A stretch of 5,492 nucleotides of DNA from Moraxellaceae bacterium (GTDB taxonomy: Bacteria; Pseudomonadota; Gammaproteobacteria; Pseudomonadales; Moraxellaceae): NCBI GenBank assembly GCA_030146505.1, contig JASLCO010000034.1:1-5492 (forward strand). Reading direction: 5' to 3'. This document shows positions 1-5,175 of the stretch, piece by piece. Under the pieces are notes generated by a model that saw only the letters and a list, made by a program, of their open reading frames with translations, did no database searches and was not told the DNA's origin. How positions within the stretch are numbered: position 1 is the stretch's first letter; each line of letters begins with the position of its first letter. Position numbers and translations under genes: made by a program.

Positions 1-422
1 CGCACAGCGAACCTGTATCCATGAGCCGCGAAACCACCTTCGGGCGTGACCTGCATGCCGTGGCCGACAAAGCCGAACTGGGTGGAATTTTTACCCGGCT
101 TTGCGAGCAGGTGGCAGCCGATCTTGCACGCAAGGGCTATGTGGGAAAAACCGTGGGCATCAAGATCCGCTATGACAATTTCAAATCCGCCACGCGTGAC
201 CACACTGCTGCTTTCCACACAGCCGATGCCGCAGTCATCCGCCAGCTGGCCGGCCAGTGCCTGAAGCGGGTGCCGCTGGAGCGGCGCATACGCCTGCTGG
301 GCGTGCGCGTAGGCAGCCTGGTCCGGCGCGAGGAGGTGGACGAGAACGGTTATCTGCCGGGCGAGCGGCCGGCTTTCCGCGGGCAGGCCGATCCCAACCT
401 TTCCCTGTTTGATGAGCCTTGA
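1..422 (+). CDS. dinB: DNA polymerase IV (DinB), C-terminal part, cut by window start
   Basis: Y-family, error-prone translesion DNA polymerase. The reading frame is open from the window edge (first full codon at position 3) through the ATG at 21, which is an internal Met and not the start. The visible roughly 139 residues cover the end of the thumb/linker and the little-finger domain. The junction motif SRETTF, the segment LGGIFTRLCEQVAADLARKG, then GKTVGIKIRYDNF and RRIRLLGVRVGSL are all typical of DinB. The catalytic palm with its metal-binding acidic residues lies outside the window. The extreme C-terminus reads NLSLF-DEP (396-419). This sits where the sliding-clamp-binding peptide, consensus QL(S/D)LF, is expected, with Asn in place of Gln. 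The gene is convergent with the DUF3820 gene, and a palindromic element fills the gap. Regulation cannot be seen because the promoter is off the window. The family call is secure. Confidence 0.95.
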   Translation, partial: HSEPVSMSRETTFGRDLHAVADKAELGGIFTRLCEQVAADLARKGYVGKTVGIKIRYDNFKSATRDHTAAFHTADAAVIRQLAGQCLKRVPLERRIRLLGVRVGSLVRREEVDENGYLPGERPAFRGQADPNLSLFDEP

Positions 423-428
423 TGTTTT

Positions 429-500
429 GCAGGTGCGAATTCATTCGCACATCAAGGCCGCATGTTGCGACACAACTGCGGTGCGAATGAATCCACCCGC
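429..500. repeat. Nested palindrome, REP/BIME-like element
   Basis: This element occupies nearly all of the gap between convergent dinB and the DUF3820 gene. The left unit is a perfect 8-bp inverted repeat, GTGCGAAT (433-440) and ATTCGCAC (443-450), separated by 2 nt and preceded by GCAG. The right unit (481-500), read on the minus strand, is a diverged copy of the left unit: GCGGGTG then GATTCATTCGCAC. The two units are therefore in opposite orientation, and ATTCATTCGCAC (439-450) pairs exactly with 481-492. Between them is a further hairpin, CCGCA (458-462) and GTTG (464-467) pairing with CAAC (473-476) and TGCGG (477-481), with a 5-nt loop and one bulged T. Paired inverted short palindromes in a convergent intergenic space are the usual layout of REP/BIME elements. 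Neither strand has a T-tract after the stem, so a classical intrinsic terminator is not indicated. Family membership is inferred from architecture only. Confidence 0.75.
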
Positions 501-505
501 GCGGA

Positions 506-718
506 TCAGCGCCGGCGCAAGGGCTCCAGCAGGCTTTTCAGGCCGTTGTGGTCAATCTCGTGCATGAGCGCCAGTAGCTGGCCGAGCTTGCCGGGTGGAA
601 AGCCCGTGCGGGCAAACCAGGCCAGGTAGTGCCCGGGCAGGTCGGCCAGCAGGCGGCCCTTGTACTTGCCGTAGGGCATTTCCTGCGTGACCAGGAGCAT
701 GAGGTCTTCGGTTTTCAT
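506..718 (-). CDS. DUF3820 family small protein
   Basis: A 70-residue soluble protein. The core PYGKYKG (residues 15-21), followed by LADLPGHYLAWFARTGFP and the C-terminal LLALMHEIDHNGL...LLEPLR, is the recognisable pattern of DUF3820, which has been described as a putative quorum-sensing-regulated virulence factor family. Its biochemical role is not known to me, and full length for the family is about 70 residues, so the gene looks complete. There is no signal peptide or membrane segment. The ATG at 716-718 is the start that gives the usual N-terminal length, but the bases in front of it (719-740) are C-rich on the coding strand and contain no Shine-Dalgarno sequence. Translation may depend on coupling or a leaderless mode, or start at Met7. 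It lies 46 bp downstream of the CBS gene on the same strand and could be co-transcribed with it, although a hairpin sits between them. Confidence 0.85.
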   Translation of the reverse strand: MKTEDLMLLVTQEMPYGKYKGRLLADLPGHYLAWFARTGFPPGKLGQLLALMHEIDHNGLKSLLEPLRRR

Positions 719-755
719 GAGGGCGGGAGCGGAGCGGGGAAATGAAACCGTGGAG

Positions 756-777
756 CCGCGGCGCTCATTCGCCGCGG
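756..777 (-). other. Perfect 8-bp GC-only inverted repeat across the CBS gene stop codon
   Basis: CCGCGGCG (756-763) and CGCCGCGG (770-777) are exact reverse complements separated by 6 nt. The stop codon of the CBS gene (765-767) lies in the loop. The all-GC stem would form a strong RNA hairpin. On the minus strand the following bases (755 downward) are CTCCACGGTTTC, with no run of T, so a rho-independent terminator is doubtful. It could protect the 3' end of the upstream message or attenuate read-through into the DUF3820 gene. The palindrome is seen directly; its function is inferred. Confidence 0.45.
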
Positions 778-1199
778 ATATAGCTTTCCAGATGATTGAT
801 GAGGGATTCCTGGTCGGAAATGATGTCCTTCACCAGGTCGCCGATGGAAATGAGGCCGGTCAGCCTGCCGTCTTCCAGCACCGGCAGGTGGCGCAGGCGT
901 TTTTCCGTCATCAGTTCCATGCAGTGCTTGCTGTCCTGCTTCGGCGTGACCGTCACCACGCTGGACGACATGATGTCGCGGACTTCAGTGTTGTAGGAGG
1001 AGCGCTCCATCAGCAGCACTTTGCGGGCGTAGTCGCGCTCGCTGATCATGCCGACCACATTCTCGCCCTCGGTGACGACCAGCGCGCCTATGCCTTTTTC
1101 CGCCATCAGCGTGATGGCTTCCAGCACGGTGGCCTCGGGTGGAATCGTGTAGGTCTGTGTATTGCCCTTGGTTTTGAGGATATCGGCGACGGTTTTCAT
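765..1199 (-). CDS. Two-CBS-domain protein, probable adenine-nucleotide sensor
   Basis: A 144-residue cytosolic protein made almost entirely of a CBS pair (Bateman module). CBS1 spans about residues 8-65 and CBS2 about 75-130. Each ends in the GxxSxxD-type nucleotide-ribose-binding signature: GMISERD (50-56) and GLISIGD (115-121). Such stand-alone pairs generally bind AMP, ADP, ATP or related adenosyl ligands and regulate partner proteins; no partner is evident here. The frame stays open to 1400 with an upstream ATG, but that extension runs through the LysR relic and is not protein-like. I chose the ATG at 1197-1199 because GGGAGGG (1205-1211) sits 5 nt before it and because family members begin MKTV-DIL. 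A weak -10-like TATGCT lies at 1230-1235 on the minus strand with no good -35. The DUF3820 gene follows 46 bp downstream. Confidence 0.93.
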   Translation of the reverse strand: MKTVADILKTKGNTQTYTIPPEATVLEAITLMAEKGIGALVVTEGENVVGMISERDYARKVLLMERSSYNTEVRDIMSSSVVTVTPKQDSKHCMELMTEKRLRHLPVLEDGRLTGLISIGDLVKDIISDQESLINHLESYIRGE

Positions 1200-1204
1200 G
1201 GCAT

Positions 1205-1211
1205 CCCTCCC
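1205..1211 (-). promoter_or_regulatory. Ribosome binding site deciding the CBS gene start
   Basis: On the minus strand GGGAGGG lies 5 nt before the ATG at 1199. The farther in-frame ATG at 1400 lacks support from protein similarity. This site favours the short 144-residue form. Confidence 0.7.
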
Positions 1212-1264
1212 TTGCGGAAGCTGCTTTTTAGCATAGATGCCGGCGTTTGGGAGAGGGTATGCCC

Positions 1265-1492
1265 TCAGTTTTCCAGCTTGCGGAGAAGGTCCATGACCCA
1301 GTCGCTGAACACCCGCACCCTGGCGCTCGCATGCCGGCATCAAGATAGGCCCGCACGGCGGGGCGTCCGCAACAGGCCCAGTCCGGCAACACCGGCGCAT
1401 GCACAGGCTTCGCCGTCATTCAGGGCAATGAAATGCTTGCCCGGGTGCTCTGTCCGGATGCCCTCTTTCTCGAACACATACCGTGTCCGACA
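1265..1492 (-). pseudogene. Relic of a LysR-type regulator, C-terminal effector domain
   Basis: Read on the minus strand from about 1492 down, one frame gives YVFEKEGIR, then IALNDGEACACAGVAGLGLLRTP (1424 region down to about 1361), which matches the late effector-binding domain of LysR-type regulators (usual form LNDGEAY-AA-AGLG). That frame hits a TGA at 1340-1342, then resumes with RHASARVRVFSDWV and ends MDLLRKLEN at the TGA 1265-1267, the typical LysR C-terminus. Between the two parts, a neighbouring frame carries AVRAYLDAG, as expected for the segment that follows in the family. The roughly 20 residues normally found before RH-SARVR are missing. Together these point to a frameshift plus an internal deletion. 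The DNA-binding helix-turn-helix and the first two thirds of the gene are absent, so no functional regulator can be made. It may be a remnant of an older neighbour that was lost. Confidence 0.8.
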
Positions 1493-1623
1493 GGGTCTGG
1501 GCTTTTGGAATGAATTTTTATTGATTGATGGCTGTGATTTTTTTGAAACAGGAGAGGCTGTCTGTTAATGCCGAGTAAATTCCTGCAAGAGAGAAGGCTT
1601 CTTATTCCTTTGTTTCCTGATGC
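1493..1623. other. AT-rich non-coding stretch, no gene seen
   Basis: GC content drops clearly here (21 of 60 bases at 1501-1560 are G or C), with T- and A-rich runs such as TTTTTTT near 1538-1544. I see no convincing reading frame on either strand. The only hairpin candidate pairs AACAG (1547-1551) with CTGTT (1562-1566) over a 10-nt loop, and it is not followed by a T-tract on either strand. The stretch lies between the end of the efflux operon and the LysR relic, and probably holds decayed sequence and the 3' untranslated end of the operon. Confidence 0.5.
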
Positions 1624-2154
1624 TTACCGCATTGGGAGAGGCTTGCCGTTCAGCGTTTCAAGATAATTGTCCAGCTGGTCATAGGTGGCACCGAAGCCAC
1701 CATTCATGGAAGCAAACATGCTTTCAAAAAAAGCCTGTTCAGTTGCGCTGGCGCCATGGGGAAGGCCTTGCAGCCGCAGCAGGGTATTTCCATCCTGTTC
1801 TTCAAAGGTCAGGGTGTTTTCCACCAGCAGGGGGAAATTGCCGGGGAAGGGAGCACGCACGACATTGGCTTCTTCATCCGCGAAGGAACTGAGATAGACC
1901 AGCTTTCTCTGCGGCAGGATTTCCTGATAGAGGAAGCGGCCCCACCACATGCTGCCATCCGCCGCTTCCATCCCGTAATGGAAAATGCCGCCGGGGCGGA
2001 AATCCAGGTTTTTCACCAGCAGCTTCTTGCCCACCGGCCCCCACCAGTTGGCAAGATGTCCGGCCTCGGAATGGGTTTTCCATACCAGGCCGAGTGGTGC
2101 CTTGAAGAGGCGCGTGATGACGAGGGGGCGTGGTGTGGCGGCGGTTTCTGTCAT
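1624..2154 (-). CDS. AHSA1-type SRPBCC domain protein (third of the cluster)
   Basis: A 176-residue soluble protein of the START/SRPBCC helix-grip superfamily, in the AHSA1 group (similar to the C-terminal domain of the Hsp90 activator Aha1). The hallmark opening is RLFKAP-LVWK-HSEAGHLANWWGP (residues 15-40), followed by LDFRPGG (50-56), the central strands around WWGRFLYQEI, and the C-terminal helix FESMFASMNGGFGATYDQLDNYL. The fold forms a deep hydrophobic cavity; most bacterial members have no assigned ligand. The frame opens at an ATG at 2199, but that one has no Shine-Dalgarno, while GGAAG (2161-2165) stands 6 nt before the ATG at 2154, so I use the latter. It is the last gene of the presumed operon, 53 bp after the anchored SRPBCC gene. 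No terminator is evident downstream. Confidence 0.9.
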   Translation of the reverse strand: MTETAATPRPLVITRLFKAPLGLVWKTHSEAGHLANWWGPVGKKLLVKNLDFRPGGIFHYGMEAADGSMWWGRFLYQEILPQRKLVYLSSFADEEANVVRAPFPGNFPLLVENTLTFEEQDGNTLLRLQGLPHGASATEQAFFESMFASMNGGFGATYDQLDNYLETLNGKPLPMR

Positions 2155-2160
2155 GATGGT

Positions 2161-2165
2161 CTTCC
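2161..2165 (-). promoter_or_regulatory. Ribosome binding site deciding the start of the third AHSA1 gene
   Basis: GGAAG on the minus strand is 6 nt before the ATG at 2152-2154. The alternative ATG at 2199 has only CAACCCTGAACCGGCAC in front of it, with no purine-rich site. Confidence 0.6.
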
Positions 2166-2207
2166 GTTTCTGGTGCTGTACATTGCTTGTGGCGGGCATG
2201 TGCCGGT

Positions 2208-2738
2208 TCAGGGTTGTGTTTCCGCCACGATCTTGAGATCGGCAAGGCCGGCCTCGAAATCGCGGCCCACCATTTTGTCCATGTCAAAAAAGAGATGGAT
2301 GACCCGGGCGAAATAAGGCAGCGGCCCCTCCATGGCCCAGCTCACTTCCGTGCCGTTGCTCTGCGGGGTGAGCGTGAAGATGGCCATATTGTGTGCTTCA
2401 AAGGGTTTGATGAAATCCAGCCGGATGCGGATTTCCCGTGTGCTTGCCGCCAGCACCTCCATGCTCCCGCTGCCGACATGGCTGTCTCCTTCCCATGCAT
2501 AGCGGGCGCCCGTGCCGCTTTCGGCGCCGCTGTAGCGGCGCTTCATGCCGGGGTCTTTCTTTTCGTAGGGTGACCAGCTTTTCCAGCGGTGGAAATCGTT
2601 GATGGCGGCGCTGACTTTTTCCGGTGTGGTGGCAATAACGGTTTTACGCTCCACGCGGAAGGTATCGGGCCGGGTAGTCGCGAACAGCAATATCGCGACA
2701 AGGATGACGGCAACAGCAATGAGGAATTTCATGAACAT
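2208..2738 (-). CDS. Membrane-anchored SRPBCC (polyketide-cyclase-like) protein
   Basis: A 176-residue protein. Residues 5-20 (FLIAVAVILVAILLFA) form one hydrophobic N-terminal helix with no lipobox or clear cleavage site, so it is probably a membrane anchor with the rest outside the cytoplasm, although topology is not proven. The remainder is an SRPBCC helix-grip domain: FRVERKTVI, INDFHRWKSWSPYEKKDP (about 46-63), then YAWEGD, VGSGSMEV, PFEAHNMAIFTLTP, and the final helix MDKMVGRDFEAGLADLK. This subtype resembles the N-terminal half of longer proteins, known mainly from Bacteroidota as I recall, that carry a GyrI-like domain behind it. Here the GyrI-like domain is encoded by the gene immediately upstream, 15 bp away. 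GGAAG (2745-2749) lies 6 nt before the first ATG, which favours Met1 over Met3. The ligand is unknown. Confidence 0.9.
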   Translation of the reverse strand: MFMKFLIAVAVILVAILLFATTRPDTFRVERKTVIATTPEKVSAAINDFHRWKSWSPYEKKDPGMKRRYSGAESGTGARYAWEGDSHVGSGSMEVLAASTREIRIRLDFIKPFEAHNMAIFTLTPQSNGTEVSWAMEGPLPYFARVIHLFFDMDKMVGRDFEAGLADLKIVAETQP

Positions 2739-2753
2739 GGCGGGCTTCCGCTT

Positions 2754-3233
2754 TCAGTCTTTTACGGGCTGGTTAAGTTGGGTGATCCATTGCGCCGGGT
2801 CGGGGCCGGTTTCAGGACCTTTTACATAACATTCCCAGAGCCCGCCGGTCCTGCAGCTCCGGTCCACGCCGATGGTGGCGTGGAATTGCGCCCACGCCTC
2901 ACCGAGGTTTTCGTAGGCCCCGTGGTAATTGCAGCGCATCACGGTGACGGCGGGCAACGAGCTGTTGATGACGCGACCGGCCGGCATTATCGGCTTTGCC
3001 ACAGGCACACAGATTTCAAAATCGAAGAAGGCCGGGTCTATCCGGTAATGATAGGAACTCAAGGGACCGGTGGGCGCGATGCCCTGTGCCGACAAGGCGG
3101 AAAAGAGCTCCTGTATGGCCGGGTCCATGAATTTCTGTATGTCGGCACGTGCCATGTTCAGGCGTATGGCGGCGGTGGCCTGCGCCGTGGTTCTTGTTTT
3201 TACCGGGCGATCAATGAGCGGGTGATCAATCAT
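2754..3233 (-). CDS. Stand-alone GyrI-like (AraC effector-binding) domain protein
   Basis: A 159-residue soluble protein corresponding to one GyrI-like small-molecule-binding domain without a DNA-binding part. Marks of the family are the long helix DIQKFMDPAIQELFSALSAQG (31-51), the strand FDFEICVPV (70-78), LPAVTVMRCNYHGAYENLGEAW (93-114) and the C-terminal W-E-x-Y at 133-136 followed by DPAQWITQL (145-153). In BmrR-, Rob- and SbmC-like proteins this fold binds lipophilic cationic drugs or other ligands, and some stand-alone members hydrolyse them. Its ATG overlaps the stop of the efflux-pump gene (ATGA at 3230-3233), and AGGAG (3241-3245) lies 7 nt upstream, inside the pump gene, so the two are probably translationally coupled. 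This supports a role linked to the pump's substrate. Whether it senses, buffers or modifies the compound cannot be read from the sequence. Confidence 0.9.
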   Translation of the reverse strand: MIDHPLIDRPVKTRTTAQATAAIRLNMARADIQKFMDPAIQELFSALSAQGIAPTGPLSSYHYRIDPAFFDFEICVPVAKPIMPAGRVINSSLPAVTVMRCNYHGAYENLGEAWAQFHATIGVDRSCRTGGLWECYVKGPETGPDPAQWITQLNQPVKD

Positions 3234-4690
3234 GACGGTTCTCCTGTCATTTCGGCTTCCGTATTCCTGAGCTGGCCGCGCATGAGCAGGGCACCCAGCA
3301 GGCCTGCGCCAATGGCAAAGACGGCTCCCGTGATGAAGGCCAGCTGATAACCGCCGGTAAGCGCGTTTGCCTGGTCACTGCCGGCTGCCAGCAGTGCCTG
3401 CGTGCGTGCGCCGGCAATACTGGCGAGCACGGCCAGGCCGAGTGCACCGCCCATCATGAAAGCGGTGTTGACCATGCCGGAAGCCAGACCGGATTCGCTG
3501 GGCTGCACATCATTCATGGCGGCGAGCAGCACGGGGTTGAAGGCAATGCCACCGCCCAGGCCCAGCAGCACCATGCCCGGGAAGACATGGCGCCAGAAAT
3601 CACCCTCCACCGGCGCCAGTGAAAAAAGTGCAAGGCCGATGCCGGCGATCACCAGTCCCACGCCCGCCGGCAGGCGTATGCCGAAACGCATCACGATTTT
3701 TGCCGACAGCCCCAGTGAAAAGGCCGCCATGATGAGGTCGGGCGGCAGGAAGGCCAGGCCCACCTGCATGGGCGTGTAATGCAGCACCTGCTGCAGGTAC
3801 AGCGCGGAAATGAAAAACCAGGCAAACATGGCTGCCGCCCAGAATATGCTGACGACATTGGCCACCGCCACGTTGCGCAGGCGGAAAAGCCCCAGCGGCA
3901 TCAAGGGGTGCTGCACTCGCGATTCAATGAAAATGAAAACGGCGAGCAGCACGACAGCCGCGCCCAGCAGACCCAGTGTCACGGGTGATGTCCAGCCGGC
4001 TTCGTTGCCGCCGACAATGGCGTAGACCGCCAGCATCAGCGAGCTGGTCACCGTGAGCGCACCCGCCCAGTCCAGTTTTTCACCGTGGGCACTGCCTTTC
4101 ACATCCGGCAGCAAGCGGAGCGAAAAGAAATATACGGCGATGCCAATCGGCAGGTTCACCAGAAAAATCCAGTGCCAGCTCAGTGAGGTGAGGGCACCGC
4201 CCAGCAGTACGCCTATGCTGCCGCCGGCTGAACATACAAAGCCGTATATGCCCATCGCCTTGGCGCGGTCTGCATCAGCCGTGAACAGGTCCATGATGAG
4301 CGACAGCGCCACGGCCGTGACGACGGCACCGCCGAGCCCCTGCACGGCACGCGCAACAATCAGCACCTCTTTGCTGGTGGCAATGCCGCAGGCCAGTGAA
4401 GACAGCGTGAAACCCACCAGCCCGATCAGGAACAGCCGGCGATGCCCGAAGAGATCACCTAGGCGACCGCCCAGCAGCAGGAATCCGCCGAAGGTGAGCA
4501 TATAGGCGTTAACCACCCAGACCAGCGAAGTCCCGGTGAAATGCAGGTCCTCGCGTATGGAGGGCAGGGCCACATTCACGATGGTGGTATCCAGCACGAT
4601 CATGAGTACGCCACAGCAGAGCACATAAAGTGCGAGCCAGCGTTTGCCGGGATCGTGTTGATGGTTTTGTTGATGAGCTTGTGCCGTCAC
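3230..4690 (-). CDS. DHA2-family MFS multidrug efflux transporter (14 TM)
   Basis: A 486-residue inner-membrane drug:proton antiporter of the EmrB/QacA type. I count 14 hydrophobic segments, the first at about 19-41 and the last at about 452-474, matching the family size. Diagnostic motifs are LDTTIVNVALP (33-43, motif D1, with Asp34 in TM1), GGRLGDLFGHRR (74-85, motif A), RAVQGLGG (114-121, motif B), SAGGSIGVLLGG (154-165, motif C, the antiporter signature) and WHWIFLVNLPIG (172-183). The short cytoplasmic N-terminus is rich in His and Gln (residues 4-12). The start codon is GTG (4688-4690), with AAGGA (4697-4701) 6 nt before it. The gene begins 20 bp after the second AHSA1 gene and overlaps the GyrI-like gene by 4 bp. 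No periplasmic adaptor of EmrA type is encoded in this window, so it may work alone. The substrate is not predictable from sequence. Confidence 0.95.
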   Translation of the reverse strand: MTAQAHQQNHQHDPGKRWLALYVLCCGVLMIVLDTTIVNVALPSIREDLHFTGTSLVWVVNAYMLTFGGFLLLGGRLGDLFGHRRLFLIGLVGFTLSSLACGIATSKEVLIVARAVQGLGGAVVTAVALSLIMDLFTADADRAKAMGIYGFVCSAGGSIGVLLGGALTSLSWHWIFLVNLPIGIAVYFFSLRLLPDVKGSAHGEKLDWAGALTVTSSLMLAVYAIVGGNEAGWTSPVTLGLLGAAVVLLAVFIFIESRVQHPLMPLGLFRLRNVAVANVVSIFWAAAMFAWFFISALYLQQVLHYTPMQVGLAFLPPDLIMAAFSLGLSAKIVMRFGIRLPAGVGLVIAGIGLALFSLAPVEGDFWRHVFPGMVLLGLGGGIAFNPVLLAAMNDVQPSESGLASGMVNTAFMMGGALGLAVLASIAGARTQALLAAGSDQANALTGGYQLAFITGAVFAIGAGLLGALLMRGQLRNTEAEMTGEPS

Positions 4691-4695
4691 GATAT

Positions 4696-4703
4696 GTCCT
4701 TTT
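4696..4703 (-). promoter_or_regulatory. Ribosome binding site for the GTG start of the MFS gene
   Basis: AAAAGGAC on the minus strand ends 5 nt before the GTG at 4690, in the 20-bp gap after the upstream gene. It supports the non-ATG start and independent initiation of the pump gene. Confidence 0.65.
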
Positions 4704-4710
4704 CAGAAAA

Positions 4711-5175
4711 TCAGTTGCTGGCCTGCAGGGCCGTATTGATCTGTTCCATCAGGAAGCGGGTGCCTTCTTCGCGGCCGGGGCCGTCGCCGCAGAATCCGTC
4801 GAGAAACACGCCTTGCTCGGTAATGGTGAGCCGGGTGCCGTTCTTTTCCGGCTGGAAGGTGATGGTGGCGACGGAGACCGACATGCGCACATCATTCACC
4901 TGCATTTCATAGCTGTAGATGATGCGTTCATTGGCCACGATGTCGTGATAGTGAGCCTGGAAATCGGAAACCTTGCCGTCCGGAAAACGGCCACGTACAT
5001 GTTCGCGTCCACCCACGCGGAAATCCTGCTCGCGTATCAGCGCCTCCCAGCCACTGGGGCCGGAAAACCACCGGGTCTTGGCCTGGCCCTGCCAGGCCGC
5101 AAAGACTTTTTCCACCGCGAAGGCGTAATGGCGGTTCAGGGTGAAACTGCCGTGTTCCTGTCTTGTCGTGCTCAT
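4711..5175 (-). CDS. AHSA1-type SRPBCC domain protein (second of the cluster)
   Basis: A 154-residue soluble SRPBCC protein of the AHSA1 group. The visible pattern is FTLNRHYAFAVEKVFAAW (11-28), KTRWFSGPSGW (33-43), REQDFRVGGREHVRGRFPDG (48-67), then HYHDIVANERIIYSYEM, VSVATITF, GTRLTITEQGVFLDG and a closing helix that includes RFLMEQINTAL. This version, with the RWF-GP and DFRVGGRE signatures, is a common bacterial subfamily often found beside a second AHSA1 gene and an ArsR-type repressor. The frame continues upstream to 5238, but the ATG at 5173-5175 has AGGAG (5183-5187) 7 nt before it and gives the family length. It overlaps the stop of the preceding AHSA1 gene by ATGA (5172-5175), indicating coupled translation. 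The ligand is unknown, and a hydrophobic cavity is expected from the fold. Confidence 0.92.
   Translation of the reverse strand: MSTTRQEHGSFTLNRHYAFAVEKVFAAWQGQAKTRWFSGPSGWEALIREQDFRVGGREHVRGRFPDGKVSDFQAHYHDIVANERIIYSYEMQVNDVRMSVSVATITFQPEKNGTRLTITEQGVFLDGFCGDGPGREEGTRFLMEQINTALQASN

Noticed and set aside
429..500. CRISPR-type array or rho-independent bidirectional terminator
   Set aside because: There are only two diverged units, in inverted and not direct orientation, with no spacer periodicity. No T-tract follows the stems.
1253..1266. GAGGG-TATG-CCCTC hairpin at the end of the LysR relic
   Set aside because: It has only a 5-bp stem and no T-tract in the minus-strand direction; too weak to call a terminator.
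1200..1400. N-terminal extension of the CBS protein from the ATG at 1400
   Set aside because: The extension is Cys/Pro/Arg-rich, runs through the LysR relic, and a strong Shine-Dalgarno precedes the internal ATG at 1199.
1547..1566. AACAG / CTGTT inverted repeat downstream of the operon
   Set aside because: It has a five-bp stem with a 10-nt loop. In the minus-strand direction it is followed by a run of A, not T, so it does not fit an intrinsic terminator.
687..1568. Long plus-strand open frame of 293 codons
   Set aside because: It lies antisense to the CBS gene and the LysR relic, has a His/Arg/Phe-rich composition typical of antisense frames, and no family pattern is visible.
2589..3347. 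Plus-strand open frame of 252 codons, and a similar one at 4630-5217
   Set aside because: Both are antisense to genes with clear family motifs, good ribosome binding sites and operon spacing. The antisense translations show no recognisable domain.
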